This document shows, one piece after another, positions 30,839 through 39,872 of a stretch of DNA of 44,038 nucleotides. The DNA lies in contig NZ_PPPU01000021.1 of assembly GCF_006483455.1 (NCBI RefSeq), positions 1-44,038 of the forward strand, in the 5' to 3' direction. Position 1 is the first letter of the stretch. Each line of letters starts with the position of its first letter. The translations under genes and the position numbers were made by a program. A model generated the notes under the pieces. The model was not told the DNA's origin, did no database searches, and worked only from the letters and a program-made list of their open reading frames with translations. This DNA comes from Methylomonas koyamae. GTDB taxonomy: Bacteria; Pseudomonadota; Gammaproteobacteria; Methylococcales; Methylomonadaceae.

Positions 30839-32539
30839 TTAATTGAATCGAAGCTTTTCCTGCAGACTCAGCAAACCTTTGTGCCCCGGATTGACCTCCA
30901 GACCTTCCTGAACTTTCTTCAAGGCTTCGGAACGGTCGCTTTTCTCGTAAAACTCCCAGGCCTGTTGCTCCAGGGTATCGGCGATCTTATTCAAGCCGGC
31001 GATCGCGGCCTTATTATACGGATCGATCTTCAGCACTTCCTGATAGGCCCAAAACGCGTTACTGCCGGTCGGTGCGGTCAGGTAGCCAACGTCGAAATGA
31101 ATCTCGGCCAACTCCAATAAATCCTTGATCTTTTGCAGTTGCTCTGCGGTCAGAGTCGGCACCACTTTCGGCGGCTCTGCCACTGCCGTCTTCTCGGTCA
31201 AAGTCCAATAGACGTTGACACCGATCGAACACAGGATAATCAAGGCGCTAGCCCACAGGCCGTAGTAAACCGAAGAGCGCAGGCCGATAGCGGAAATAAA
31301 TTCGTCGATAGAGGCACAGCGATTTTCTTGCTTAAACGCCAAACCTTTTTGCAGACCTTTCCACTGTCGCCGCGACAACTTCGGAATCGGCTTGGGCTGC
31401 AAATTCAGTTCCCTGGCCTTTTCGGCGGACAAGCGGCCGAACGGGTGTTTGCCCGCCAACAGCTCGTAAGTGATGCAGGCCAGCGCATAAATGTCGTCGC
31501 GCGGATCCGGCGCGCTATGTTGCAATTGCTCCAGACTGGCATAAGCCGGCGTCATCGCCCCCAAATCACGGGCGTTGAACACGGTCGCGTCGTGGCCGTC
31601 TTTCTCGCTCCGACCGATGGCGCAGGCGATACCGAAATCCAACACCCGGATCTCGCCTTCGTCGCTGACGAAGACGTTGCCGGGTTTGAAATCGGAATGG
31701 ACGATGTTTTTTTTGTGCGCATGGCCCAAGGCTTCGGCCATGGCGCTGATAATCGGCCAGGCTTTTTTGAACGGCAGACCGGTTTCGACGTGGTCGCGGA
31801 TCAAATGGCTCAAGGGCCGACCTTGCAGATACTCCATCGACATGAAGACATAAGCGCCGTCCCGGTCGAAGTCGTAAACTTTAATGATATTGGGATGGGA
31901 AAGGGTTTGCGCCCGCTTGGTTTCGCGCTGCAGCCCGACCAAAGCCATCGGATTGAATTGAAAATCCTGGTTCAACACCTTCAACGCCACGAACGGGTCT
32001 TTGTCCGCCGCCTCGACTTTACGCAAGTCGGTAGCTTTGAACACCATGCCCATGCCGCCGACGCCGAGCAACTCTTCCAGTACAAAGCGGTTTTTCAAGG
32101 TACAGCCCACCGTCAACTCCGCTTGCGGTTGGTTCGGGTCCAGACCTTGTAACAGGGATTCGGTGGTCAAGGTCGGCGCCTGAGTTTGCACCAGGGTCGG
32201 CTCGGCAGCAATCGGCGCCGCCAAAGGCGCGGACTCGACCGATGTTGCATCGTCGGCCGGCGCTGGCCGCAGCGCCAGTAAGGTTTCGTCGTCGCCGGCG
32301 ACTGGCGGCGGCGAAACCGGCGCAACCGCCAAACGGGTCTCGTCCTGCAAAGCCGACTGCAACGCGAAGTAACGCTCGGCCGCCAGGCCACCGCCACGGT
32401 ATGCCGCTTCCAAATGTTGCAACGCGGCCGCTACTTCCGCGGCCGATTGTCCTGCCGCAACGCGGGCCGCCGCCAATAATTCGTCGAATGAAATTTGCGA
32501 TTGCCGGAACGCGTTTAATGCGCTATCAAATGCTGCCAT
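30839..32539 (-). CDS. Membrane-anchored Ser/Thr protein kinase with TPR-like tail
   Basis: This 566-residue Hanks-type kinase has a helical N-terminal region and an Ala/Pro linker over residues 1-145. The kinase domain is at about 150-415: Gly-loop LGVGGMGMVF, catalytic Lys187 in VALKVL, catalytic loop HSDFKPGN (281-288, Arg of HRD replaced by Ser) and DFG at 301-303. One membrane helix is at about 426-446. The C-terminal part (about 490-566) looks like TPR repeats (FWAYQEVLKIDPYNKAAIAGLNKIA). Topology would put the TPR tail outside the cytoplasm. The ATG at 32539 is preferred over a TTG two codons earlier. No phosphatase or FHA gene is adjacent. Confidence 0.88.
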   Translation of the reverse strand: MAAFDSALNAFRQSQISFDELLAAARVAAGQSAAEVAAALQHLEAAYRGGGLAAERYFALQSALQDETRLAVAPVSPPPVAGDDETLLALRPAPADDATSVESAPLAAPIAAEPTLVQTQAPTLTTESLLQGLDPNQPQAELTVGCTLKNRFVLEELLGVGGMGMVFKATDLRKVEAADKDPFVALKVLNQDFQFNPMALVGLQRETKRAQTLSHPNIIKVYDFDRDGAYVFMSMEYLQGRPLSHLIRDHVETGLPFKKAWPIISAMAEALGHAHKKNIVHSDFKPGNVFVSDEGEIRVLDFGIACAIGRSEKDGHDATVFNARDLGAMTPAYASLEQLQHSAPDPRDDIYALACITYELLAGKHPFGRLSAEKARELNLQPKPIPKLSRRQWKGLQKGLAFKQENRCASIDEFISAIGLRSSVYYGLWASALIILCSIGVNVYWTLTEKTAVAEPPKVVPTLTAEQLQKIKDLLELAEIHFDVGYLTAPTGSNAFWAYQEVLKIDPYNKAAIAGLNKIADTLEQQAWEFYEKSDRSEALKKVQEGLEVNPGHKGLLSLQEKLRFN

Positions 32540-32644
32540 GACCAACCCAAAACCAAATTGTCCAAGGATTTTAGCCGAAGACCTCGTTTTGTGTCGCTGC
32601 CGCTATCGGCAACCGCCCGATTCCGCCACAGCTACGGCTGAAAT

Positions 32645-33463
32645 ATGCTGAAACCACGCGCCGGACATTATCTGTTGGCGGCAAGCCTTACTCTGGCGAT
32701 ATCGCTGGCGGGCTGCGTCTCGCCGGTCGCCAAACTGCATCAACAAGCGCGCGACCTGGATCTCGTCGCGTTGGATCTCGACGGCGGCAAATTTACGCTG
32801 CGCGGATTCCGGAATCGGCCGAGACCGGCCACAGATCGTTTACACGTTTACCTGGAAGGCGACGGCCGGCCGTGGGAGCGCGGCCTGATTCCGGCGGCTG
32901 AACCGACCACGCGCGATTCGGTAGTCCTGCCGCTGATGGCCGGCGACCCAGCGCCCAGTCTGTATCTGGGCCGGCCTTGCTATAGCGGCCACACTGAAGA
33001 CCCCGGCTGTGGTTCGGAGTTGTGGACCGGCGGCCGTTACGGCGAATCCGTCGTTGCCAGCATGGCGCAGGCTTTGCTGCACTTCGCCGAGCAAAACGGA
33101 TACCGCGAACTGGTATTGATCGGCCACAGCGGCGGCGGCACGCTGGCGTTGCTACTGGCGGAACGTTTGCCGCAAACCTTGGCCGTCATCACTTTGGCCG
33201 GCAATTACGACATCGACCGCTGGACCGATTACCACGGCTACCAGCGCTTGCAAAACTCGCTGAATCCGGCCATAAGGCCGCCGGGCAGCGTTCCCGAGTG
33301 GCACCTGCTCGGCGAGCGCGATACGACCATCCCGCCGGCACTGTTCGAGTCGGCCCTGCGCACCCGCCCGCATGCCCATGTAATCCGGGTCGATGCCGAC
33401 CATAGCCGCGGCTGGCAAGCGATCTGGCCGGAAATGTTGCGACGCTTGCCCAGCGCGAGATAA
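32645..33463 (+). CDS. Lipoprotein alpha/beta hydrolase
   Basis: This 272-residue alpha/beta-hydrolase-fold protein has a lipoprotein signal (LAISLAGC, lipid-accepting Cys near residue 24). The nucleophile elbow is GHSGGG (about 160-165). A late acid and His are plausible in LLGERDTTIPP and DADHSRGW. The reaction is probably ester or thioester hydrolysis in the envelope, but the substrate is unknown. It is divergent from the kinase gene across about 105 bp and precedes the caspase-like gene by 71 bp on the same strand, so the two may be co-transcribed. Confidence 0.78.
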   Translation: MLKPRAGHYLLAASLTLAISLAGCVSPVAKLHQQARDLDLVALDLDGGKFTLRGFRNRPRPATDRLHVYLEGDGRPWERGLIPAAEPTTRDSVVLPLMAGDPAPSLYLGRPCYSGHTEDPGCGSELWTGGRYGESVVASMAQALLHFAEQNGYRELVLIGHSGGGTLALLLAERLPQTLAVITLAGNYDIDRWTDYHGYQRLQNSLNPAIRPPGSVPEWHLLGERDTTIPPALFESALRTRPHAHVIRVDADHSRGWQAIWPEMLRRLPSAR

Positions 33464-33534
33464 GCGCTATTGCGGCCCGGCGGTTTTCTGCTATCGTTGC
33501 CGGCCTAACCCTTCACAGCAAAAGGCGGCTCGTT

Positions 33535-35787
33535 ATGGCTCAGAAGATGTATCAAAATCGTACGCTCGCGTTGGCGATCGGCAGCATACTCATGGCGGCT
33601 TGCGCCCGCGACGTCAGCCAGGAAGAAATGGCCAGGGCCACCGAAGGCTACATCGTGGCCGATACCAATAAACTGTTTGTGGTGGATTGCCTGCTGCCCG
33701 GCCAAGTCCGCAAACTCGGTTCGCAAATGACCTACCTCAGCGCGCGCCGGCCGATTCGCACCACCGCGGCGGATTGCGAAGTCCGCGGCGGCGAATACGT
33801 GGCCTACGACCGCGCCAATTACGCCAGCGCATTGAACATCTGGCTGCCGAAAGCCCAGGAAGGCGACGCCGCCGCGCAATTGGCGGTCGGCGAAATTTTC
33901 GAAAAGGGCTTGGGCAGCCAAGCCGACTACAAAGCGGCCGCGCAGTGGTACGAAAAAGCCGCCCAGCAAGGCAACTCGCAAGCGCAATTGAACCTGGGCC
34001 ATCTCTACGAAAAAGGCCTCGGTGTCGCGCAGGACAAGGAGGCGGCGTTACGCTGGTATCGCAAATCGGCCGGCCTGGAAGATGCCGGCATCCAATTCGC
34101 CCCGGCGGTAAACTCTCAGGAGCTGGAGACGCTGCGCAGCGAAGTCGCCGAGTCGCGCCGCGAAGCCGAGCAACTGCGCGAGCAATTGCAAGACACCCGC
34201 CAACAGACCCTGGACCAGCAGGAAAGTCTGCGTAAGGCGCAAAGCGAGCTGGAAGCGCTACGCAACAAACTGCAACAACAAAAAACGACTGCGCCGGGCA
34301 ATTCCAGCGATATCGAGCTGCTGGAAAAACAACTGCGCGAAAAAGAGTCGCAACTCAAAGACCAACAAGCCAAGCTCGGTTCGTTGACCCAAACCTTGAG
34401 TCAGGAACGGCAACGCATGAAACTCGAGCTGGACGCGGCCCGGCAGGAAAATCCCGCGGCCAAAACCGCTGACAGCAAGGCCGCCGAACTGGAAAACCGG
34501 CTGAACGAGAAGATCGAAACCTTCCAGAAACAATCGGCCGAACTGACCGGCTGGCTGACATCGCCGGACAAGCTCGACCGCAACCAGATCGACAGCCGCA
34601 AACTGGCGCTGCAACAACAAGCCAAGGAAATCGCCGCGCTGAAAGAAAAACTGGAACAATCGCGCAGTACCTTGTTGGCATCCGGCTCCGGTCCGAATAT
34701 CGAACTGATCGAACCGGCTGTGACCGTGACCCGCGGTATTCCCAGCATCCAATTCGCCGTCGGCGAAAGCAGCAAACGCATTATCGGCAAAATCGACGCC
34801 AGTACCGGCCTCAACCGCTTATTACTGAACGACAAACCGGTCAAGGTCGACGCTAACGGCCGCTTCGAAACCGACGTCAGTCTACAAGGTGACGAAACCG
34901 TGGTGCGGATCAGCGCGACCGACAAACGTAACCAACGCAGCGACTTGAGCCTGCGCCTGCTCGCCGCCAGCAGCGGGATTAGCGCCGAACCGTTTCCGAG
35001 CAGCAACGGCAGCGGCAGCGACTTGAAACGCAGCGGCGACATCCAGTTCGGCAAGTTTTACGCCATCATCATCGGCAACAACGACTACGGCGCCTATCCG
35101 TCTTTGAAGACGCCGATGGCCGACGCGAAAAGTCTGGAATTGCTGCTGCGCGAGCGCTACGGCTTTAAAACCAAACTGCTGCTGAACGCCAACCGCCACG
35201 CGATCATGTCGGCGCTGAACGAGCTGAACCAAAAACTGACCGAACAGGACAATCTGCTGATTTATTACGCCGGCCACGGCGAAATCGACAAGCGCAGCCA
35301 GACCGCCTACTGGCTGCCGGTCGATTCCGAGACCGGCAACAGCGCCAACTGGATCTCCAGCCAAAGCATCACCGAATTCCTGAGCATCATGCCGGCCAAA
35401 CACATCATGGTGGTGGCCGACTCCTGTTATTCCGGCGCCTTGACCGGTTCCGCCGTGGCCAAACTGCCGGAGGGTATGGACGATGCCAAGCGCGAGCGCT
35501 GGTTGAAGGCGATGAACAGCCGCAAAGCTCGTACCGTGCTGACATCCGGTGGCGTCAAGCCGGTTATGGACCAGGGTGGTGGCGAGCACTCGGTGTTTGC
35601 CAATGCATTTTTGAAGGTGTTGCGCGGCAACAAACGGATTATCGAGGACTACGATATTTTCCGGGATGTGGCTAATCAGGTCCAGGCGTCGGCGGCGCGC
35701 GGCGGCTTCGAACAAAAACCGCAATATGCGCCGTTGCAACATGCCGGGCATGAAGGCAGCCCGTTCTTTTTCGTACCGGAGGTCTGA
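33535..35787 (+). CDS. Caspase-family (peptidase C14) protein with SEL1 repeats, putative lipoprotein
   Basis: This 750-residue multidomain protein begins with a hydrophobic segment ending in LMAAC (Cys22), a possible lipobox. SEL1-like repeats follow at about 110-180 (YEKAAQQGNSQAQLNLGHLYEKGLG). A long coiled coil spans about 195-385, then an Ig-like beta segment (about 395-485). The C-terminal caspase-like protease runs from about 508 to the end. The catalytic dyad is His581 in YYAGHGE and Cys631 in VADSCYSG. The substrate and trigger are unknown. SEL1 and coiled-coil parts suggest scaffold assembly. Its ribosome site is AAAGGCGG just upstream. Confidence 0.85.
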   Translation: MAQKMYQNRTLALAIGSILMAACARDVSQEEMARATEGYIVADTNKLFVVDCLLPGQVRKLGSQMTYLSARRPIRTTAADCEVRGGEYVAYDRANYASALNIWLPKAQEGDAAAQLAVGEIFEKGLGSQADYKAAAQWYEKAAQQGNSQAQLNLGHLYEKGLGVAQDKEAALRWYRKSAGLEDAGIQFAPAVNSQELETLRSEVAESRREAEQLREQLQDTRQQTLDQQESLRKAQSELEALRNKLQQQKTTAPGNSSDIELLEKQLREKESQLKDQQAKLGSLTQTLSQERQRMKLELDAARQENPAAKTADSKAAELENRLNEKIETFQKQSAELTGWLTSPDKLDRNQIDSRKLALQQQAKEIAALKEKLEQSRSTLLASGSGPNIELIEPAVTVTRGIPSIQFAVGESSKRIIGKIDASTGLNRLLLNDKPVKVDANGRFETDVSLQGDETVVRISATDKRNQRSDLSLRLLAASSGISAEPFPSSNGSGSDLKRSGDIQFGKFYAIIIGNNDYGAYPSLKTPMADAKSLELLLRERYGFKTKLLLNANRHAIMSALNELNQKLTEQDNLLIYYAGHGEIDKRSQTAYWLPVDSETGNSANWISSQSITEFLSIMPAKHIMVVADSCYSGALTGSAVAKLPEGMDDAKRERWLKAMNSRKARTVLTSGGVKPVMDQGGGEHSVFANAFLKVLRGNKRIIEDYDIFRDVANQVQASAARGGFEQKPQYAPLQHAGHEGSPFFFVPEV

Positions 35788-35801
35788 TCCTACCGGAGCG
35801 G

Positions 35802-35822
35802 GCCGGGCCGTAACGGCCCGGC
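35802..35822. terminator. GC-rich hairpin between convergent genes
   Basis: GCCGGGCCG (35802-35810) pairs with CGGCCCGGC (35814-35822) around a TAA loop. It lies 15 bp after the caspase-like stop and just before the end of the convergent gene. There is no long T run, so any termination function is inferred from placement. Confidence 0.5.
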
Positions 35823-35843
35823 GGGAAGGAATGGCTTAAACGC

Positions 35844-37211
35844 TTATTTCCATTTCGAAAACAAATCTTTCAGCTTGTCTTGCTTGGCTGCGGCCGGGAT
35901 TGGTGCAGGTGCCGGTGCCGGAGGCGGCTCCGGAGCGGCTACTGGCGCCGGTTGCGGTTCTTCGGCAGGTTTGCTTTTACCGAACAGGCTTTTCAATTTG
36001 CTGGCTTTGGCCGGTGCCGGTGCAGCCGCCTCGACTACCGGCTCGGCAACGACAACCGGCTGCTCCGGCACTGGCTCGGCGACCGGTTCCGCGGCCGGAA
36101 CGGCAGCTTCCTCGACGGATTCGGCCACTTCCACGGTGGTTTGGGTACCCAGCTTCTGATCCAGTTTGGCCATTTGCTGCATGGTGTTGTTCAATAATTG
36201 CTTGAACTTACCGAAGCCACCGCTTTTCTCGACCGCCTTATCGACCGACGCTTGTTTGCTCGGGGCGACGGTTGCGGCAGTTTCAGCCGGGGTGACCGGT
36301 GCCGGCGCCGCCGTAACCACCGGAGCCGAAGTTGGCTCTGGCATAGGTATCGGTTCGACCGGGGCGGCCACTTCAGGCGCCGAAACGGCAGCAATCTGCG
36401 GCTGGATAACAGCAGGGGTCGATTCCGGAATCGGCGCGACAATCGGCTGCGGCGCAACCGCGGCAGGGGCCGGCTGATTCACCGGATTATCCCGTTGCCC
36501 CACCTCGGTTTGATAGCGGCTGACTGTTTCGGCCAGGGCTTTTTCGGCGTTGGCCTGTTGGCGTTCGAACCGAATTTTCTGTTCTTCCAACGCCAACTCC
36601 AATTTGGCGACCTGCGCGGTTTGCTCTTCCACCTTACGCTGCAAGGGCTCCAGCAATGCGTCTTTCTCCGCCAACTTCGCAGTTTCGGCCCACAACGACA
36701 ATTGCAGATCGGTCTTGCCTTTTTGCTCGGTTTGGAAACGTTCGACCGCCTGCTCGCTGATCGCCGCGTATCGGCTCCACAGATCGCCGCTGTCGGCGTT
36801 GTTCGCCGCGGGCAAACTCGGCTCGGTCAATTCGAATTTGTTGGCCAAAGCCTTGATGCTGTCGATCAATTGCCGATTACCGGCGACCACTTTCTCCTCC
36901 AAGCCGGCAGCGCGTTGGGCGGACTCTTCGGCGGCGGTTTGTACCTCGGCCAATTGCTGAACGCTGGCGGCCAATTCGGCCTGGCTGCTTTGCAATTGCT
37001 GTTGCGCCGTTTCCAGATCGGACTGTAAGCCGAGACGCAGTTTCACTAGGGTGGCGTTGGCTTTTTTCAGAAAGTAAATGCGGATACTGTAAAAAATCGA
37101 AGTCAGCAACCAAACCGCAACGGCCACGGCTCCGGCATATTCTGGGTTGGCAAGGGTTAATTGGTACCAATCCAACAATATGCTTTGAATCATCGGTAAA
37201 TATGCGTCCAT
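35844..37211 (-). CDS. Pro/Ala-rich coiled-coil membrane protein, function unknown
   Basis: This 455-residue protein has one membrane helix near the N-terminus (about 26-48, AGAVAVAVWLLTSIFYSIRIYFL). Gln/Glu/Ala coiled-coil stretches follow at about 55-125 and 170-235. A low-complexity Pro/Ala/Val/Glu tail runs from about 245 to 440. Within and after the tail are short similar basic motifs: KFKQLLN, KLKSLFGKSK and KLKDLFSKWK at the very end, which may be amphipathic binding or targeting helices. I do not recognise the family. It is convergent with the caspase-like gene, separated only by a hairpin. Confidence 0.7.
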   Translation of the reverse strand: MDAYLPMIQSILLDWYQLTLANPEYAGAVAVAVWLLTSIFYSIRIYFLKKANATLVKLRLGLQSDLETAQQQLQSSQAELAASVQQLAEVQTAAEESAQRAAGLEEKVVAGNRQLIDSIKALANKFELTEPSLPAANNADSGDLWSRYAAISEQAVERFQTEQKGKTDLQLSLWAETAKLAEKDALLEPLQRKVEEQTAQVAKLELALEEQKIRFERQQANAEKALAETVSRYQTEVGQRDNPVNQPAPAAVAPQPIVAPIPESTPAVIQPQIAAVSAPEVAAPVEPIPMPEPTSAPVVTAAPAPVTPAETAATVAPSKQASVDKAVEKSGGFGKFKQLLNNTMQQMAKLDQKLGTQTTVEVAESVEEAAVPAAEPVAEPVPEQPVVVAEPVVEAAAPAPAKASKLKSLFGKSKPAEEPQPAPVAAPEPPPAPAPAPIPAAAKQDKLKDLFSKWK

Positions 37212-37489
37212 AGAAAATCCCGGCTAAATATAATTTTTATAATGAAGACCCGGGGCCCCACCCAAGGAACCCGGCACCTGCTCTTGAACCTAACGGTTCA
37301 GTATACCAGCTTGATTGCTCGACGGAATTATCCGCCGCCGCCACCAAATTCGGCGGCCGTCCGCGCGACAAATCATAAGCCGGACGCTGCGGCCAGCGTT
37401 CCGGCACACTCCCACGCCGCTAACAGCGGATTAAGTCGGCCTTAAGCGGCCGCTTGCCAGACTAGCGGCCGAATCATCCAGGAGCCGAT

Positions 37490-37663
37490 ATGAAAGACTC
37501 GCAGAAAGGCATTACCCGCATTCGCACCGCGCCGTATCTGACCACCGACGGCAGTTTGCGCTTCTGCGTCAGCGCCCCGTTGCTCGAGCCGCCGGTGGAT
37601 TTCAAGGAATGGTACCGCCCGCGGCAGCGTCGGGCTCAGTCTAGCCGCCAAAGCGCCGCCTGA
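37490..37663 (+). CDS. Small hypothetical protein, 57 residues
   Basis: This is a short open frame that starts MKDSQKGITRIRTAPYL, continues through TTDGSLRFCVSAPLLEPP, and ends with a basic tail (YRPRQRRAQSSRQSAA). A strong ribosome site, AGGAG with a 5-bp gap, precedes the ATG. No signal peptide or membrane helix is seen. It lies between the Pro/Ala-rich protein gene and the EamA transporter, convergent with the latter (23 bp apart). I do not recognise a family. The ribosome site and codon use make it more than a chance frame, but that is not proof. Confidence 0.5.
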   Translation: MKDSQKGITRIRTAPYLTTDGSLRFCVSAPLLEPPVDFKEWYRPRQRRAQSSRQSAA

Positions 37664-37686
37664 TCTAGCCGCGCAGGCAGCCGACG

Positions 37687-38574
37687 CTAGACGGGTACCC
37701 GCCGTTTGAGAAGACTGCGGGCCTGAAACCCGGTAGAGAGTGCGGTTCCGACCAGAATCACCGCCATACCGAGGATATGCCGCGGCGTGACCGTTTCGGC
37801 CAAGTACAGCGCGCCCCACAGGGTCGCGAACATCGGATTCAGAAAGGTGACGGTCAACGCGGACGAAGCACCGATATCCCGAATCAACCGGTAATAGAGC
37901 GGAAAGGCGACGCCGGTGCAGACAATGCCCAAACCGGCGACAGCCGTGATGGATTCCAAGGTCGGCAGTTGCTTTAACGGCCACAGAAACACCATCGGCA
38001 GCAGCAGCAACGCCGCCGCCCACAGGCTGCCATGAGCAGTGTCGAACGGCGCCAGCTTGGCTCTGGCCTTGGCGTAATTGGTGGCAATCCCGTACGAGAA
38101 TGCGGCGGCCAGCGAACTGATGACCGGCAGCAAAAATTGGCCGGGGCTGACAGCCAGCAAGCCCCAGAACAACAGAGCCACCCCGGACAGCGCCATGAAC
38201 ATGCCGCAAATCCGTTTCCACGCCAGTTTCTCGATACCCAGCGTCAATCCGATCGCATAAGCCCAAATCGGCGCCGTTGCGTTCAACACCGACAATTGCG
38301 AGGTCGACAATGTCGCCGCCGCATAGGCGAACAAACTAAACGGCAGCGCGACATTGAAAAAACCCATCACCAGTAAATAGCGCCAGTTCCGCCACAGGCC
38401 GCCCAGCCGTTTGCCAAACACGGCCAGTACCCATAAAAACAACGCTGCCGAGAACACCCGGCCTTCCGCGACATAGGCCAGCCCCAAAATCGGCGCGGAT
38501 ATCCGCATCAACAGAAAAGATCCGCCCCAAATCGCAGCCAGGAGCAGTAAACGTAACGCATCGGCAAGAGTCAT
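37687..38574 (-). CDS. EamA/DMT-family transporter
   Basis: This 295-residue inner-membrane protein of the drug/metabolite transporter superfamily has about ten hydrophobic helices arranged as two EamA repeats. The first begins LLLLAAIWGGSFLLMRISAP and the second begins near residue 150 (FLLPVISSLAAAFSYGIATNYAK). The repeat-2 end TFLNPMFATLWGALYLAETVTPRHILGMAVILVGTAL is typical. The substrate is not predictable; RhaT, RarD and YddG relatives move metabolites or amino acids. It stands alone and is divergent from mlaA across about 160 bp. Confidence 0.9.
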   Translation of the reverse strand: MTLADALRLLLLAAIWGGSFLLMRISAPILGLAYVAEGRVFSAALFLWVLAVFGKRLGGLWRNWRYLLVMGFFNVALPFSLFAYAAATLSTSQLSVLNATAPIWAYAIGLTLGIEKLAWKRICGMFMALSGVALLFWGLLAVSPGQFLLPVISSLAAAFSYGIATNYAKARAKLAPFDTAHGSLWAAALLLLPMVFLWPLKQLPTLESITAVAGLGIVCTGVAFPLYYRLIRDIGASSALTVTFLNPMFATLWGALYLAETVTPRHILGMAVILVGTALSTGFQARSLLKRRVPV

Positions 38575-38734
38575 AATCCAGATTGTTAGCGGTTGGAAAC
38601 CGGTTTATTGTCCCGCACAAGCGGCCTACCCGACGCGTCCGCCGCGCGATAAAATCCGCGCCGGCTGGCAAGACAAACACCCCGGCAACACGCTAACCTT
38701 TACGCATCAGTCGTCAGTTACTGGAGCACACCTT

Positions 38735-39514
38735 ATGCGAAACGGAACCATCCCTGCCCTGACTCTGTTGCTAAGCGCGGCAACCACGCTGTCCGGTTGC
38801 GCCAGCGTTCCAGCTTCCGATCCGCGCGATCCTTGGGAAAGCTGGAACCGGCCGATGCAAACCTTCAACGACCGGGTCGACGATTACCTGATGAAACCGG
38901 TGGCCCGCGGCTACCGCTGGATTACGCCGGATTTCGTCGATGCCGGCATCAGCAATTTTTTCAGTAATATCGCCGACATCCGGGTCTCGATCAACGATGT
39001 TCTGCAAGGAAAATTTCGGCAAGCCGGCATGGATACGGCGCGTTTTCTGGTCAATACCACGGTCGGCATCGCCGGCTGGTTCGATCCGGCCAGCGCCATC
39101 GACTTGCCCAAACACCATGAAGATTTCGACCAGACTCTAGGCTATTGGGGCATACCGACCGGCCCGTATTTGGTGCTGCCGCTATTGGGGTCGAGTTCGC
39201 CGCGCGGCGTGATTGGCTTGATCGGCGACACCGCCGCCAACCCGATCAGCTACACCGGCCTGTTTACCCAGTCGTCGGCATTGTCGACGGCGATCTCCGG
39301 CGGCTTGGGCGGCGTCAATGCTGCCGATTTGCGTGCCGACAACCTCGAAACCGAAAAAATCGCCAGCGAAGCGGCGGTGGACCGCTACGGATTTTTCCGC
39401 GGCGCCTATTTTTCGCAGCGCGATTACCTGGTCAACGACGGCAACGTCACTGACACCGACATTTTAGATCTCGACGAAACCGAGGAGAAACTGTCGCCCG
39501 TGAATCCCTACTGA
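38735..39514 (+). CDS. mlaA: MlaA (VacJ) outer-membrane phospholipid-transport lipoprotein
   Basis: MlaA sits in the outer membrane with a porin and removes phospholipids from the outer leaflet, passing them to the Mla retrograde route. The 259 residues start with a lipoprotein signal (TLSGCAS, Cys near residue 22). The VacJ signature DPWESWNRPMQTFNDRVDDYLMKPVARGYRW follows. Further conserved parts are ISNFFSNIADIRVSINDVLQGKF and ETLGYWG-like DQTLGYWGIPTGPYLVLPLLG. The C-terminus is acidic. GGAG precedes the ATG. The mlaBCDEF genes are not next to it. Confidence 0.95.
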   Translation: MRNGTIPALTLLLSAATTLSGCASVPASDPRDPWESWNRPMQTFNDRVDDYLMKPVARGYRWITPDFVDAGISNFFSNIADIRVSINDVLQGKFRQAGMDTARFLVNTTVGIAGWFDPASAIDLPKHHEDFDQTLGYWGIPTGPYLVLPLLGSSSPRGVIGLIGDTAANPISYTGLFTQSSALSTAISGGLGGVNAADLRADNLETEKIASEAAVDRYGFFRGAYFSQRDYLVNDGNVTDTDILDLDETEEKLSPVNPY

Positions 39515-39587
39515 TCCGCCGCGCCCGAATCCGCTCCGACAGGCATCTTGGCGGGTCGGTCAACAATCTATCGATGAGGCCCGAGCC

Positions 39588-39872
39588 ATGAGAAAACTGA
39601 TACTTACCGCCGTTCTGGCCGCTGCTGGCACCAATGCCAACACCATCCCGCCGGCCAACCGTTCGCTACCGCTGGATCGAATCAGCATCGAACGCATCGA
39701 CCTCCAAGGCCAGATCAAGACTTGGAACCTAAACAAGGTCTGCATCGACGGCCAAGCCTATCTACTGTTAATGAAAAGTTTGACCGAACCGGTCAGTATT
39801 TCGCCGGCATTTGCCGACGGCAAACCGGAGCAATGCCGAATCGCAGCGGACGAAACTTTACCCCGCAAATAG
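39588..39872 (+). CDS. Small exported hypothetical protein
   Basis: This 94-residue protein has a short signal peptide (MRKLILTAVLAAAGTNA, cleavage near residue 17). The mature part has the stretch ISIERIDLQGQIKTWNLNKVCIDGQAYLLL and two cysteines (VCIDG and EQCRI) that could pair, as in small periplasmic beta proteins. I do not recognise a family. It follows mlaA by 73 bp on the same strand and might be co-transcribed with it. Confidence 0.65.
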   Translation: MRKLILTAVLAAAGTNANTIPPANRSLPLDRISIERIDLQGQIKTWNLNKVCIDGQAYLLLMKSLTEPVSISPAFADGKPEQCRIAADETLPRK

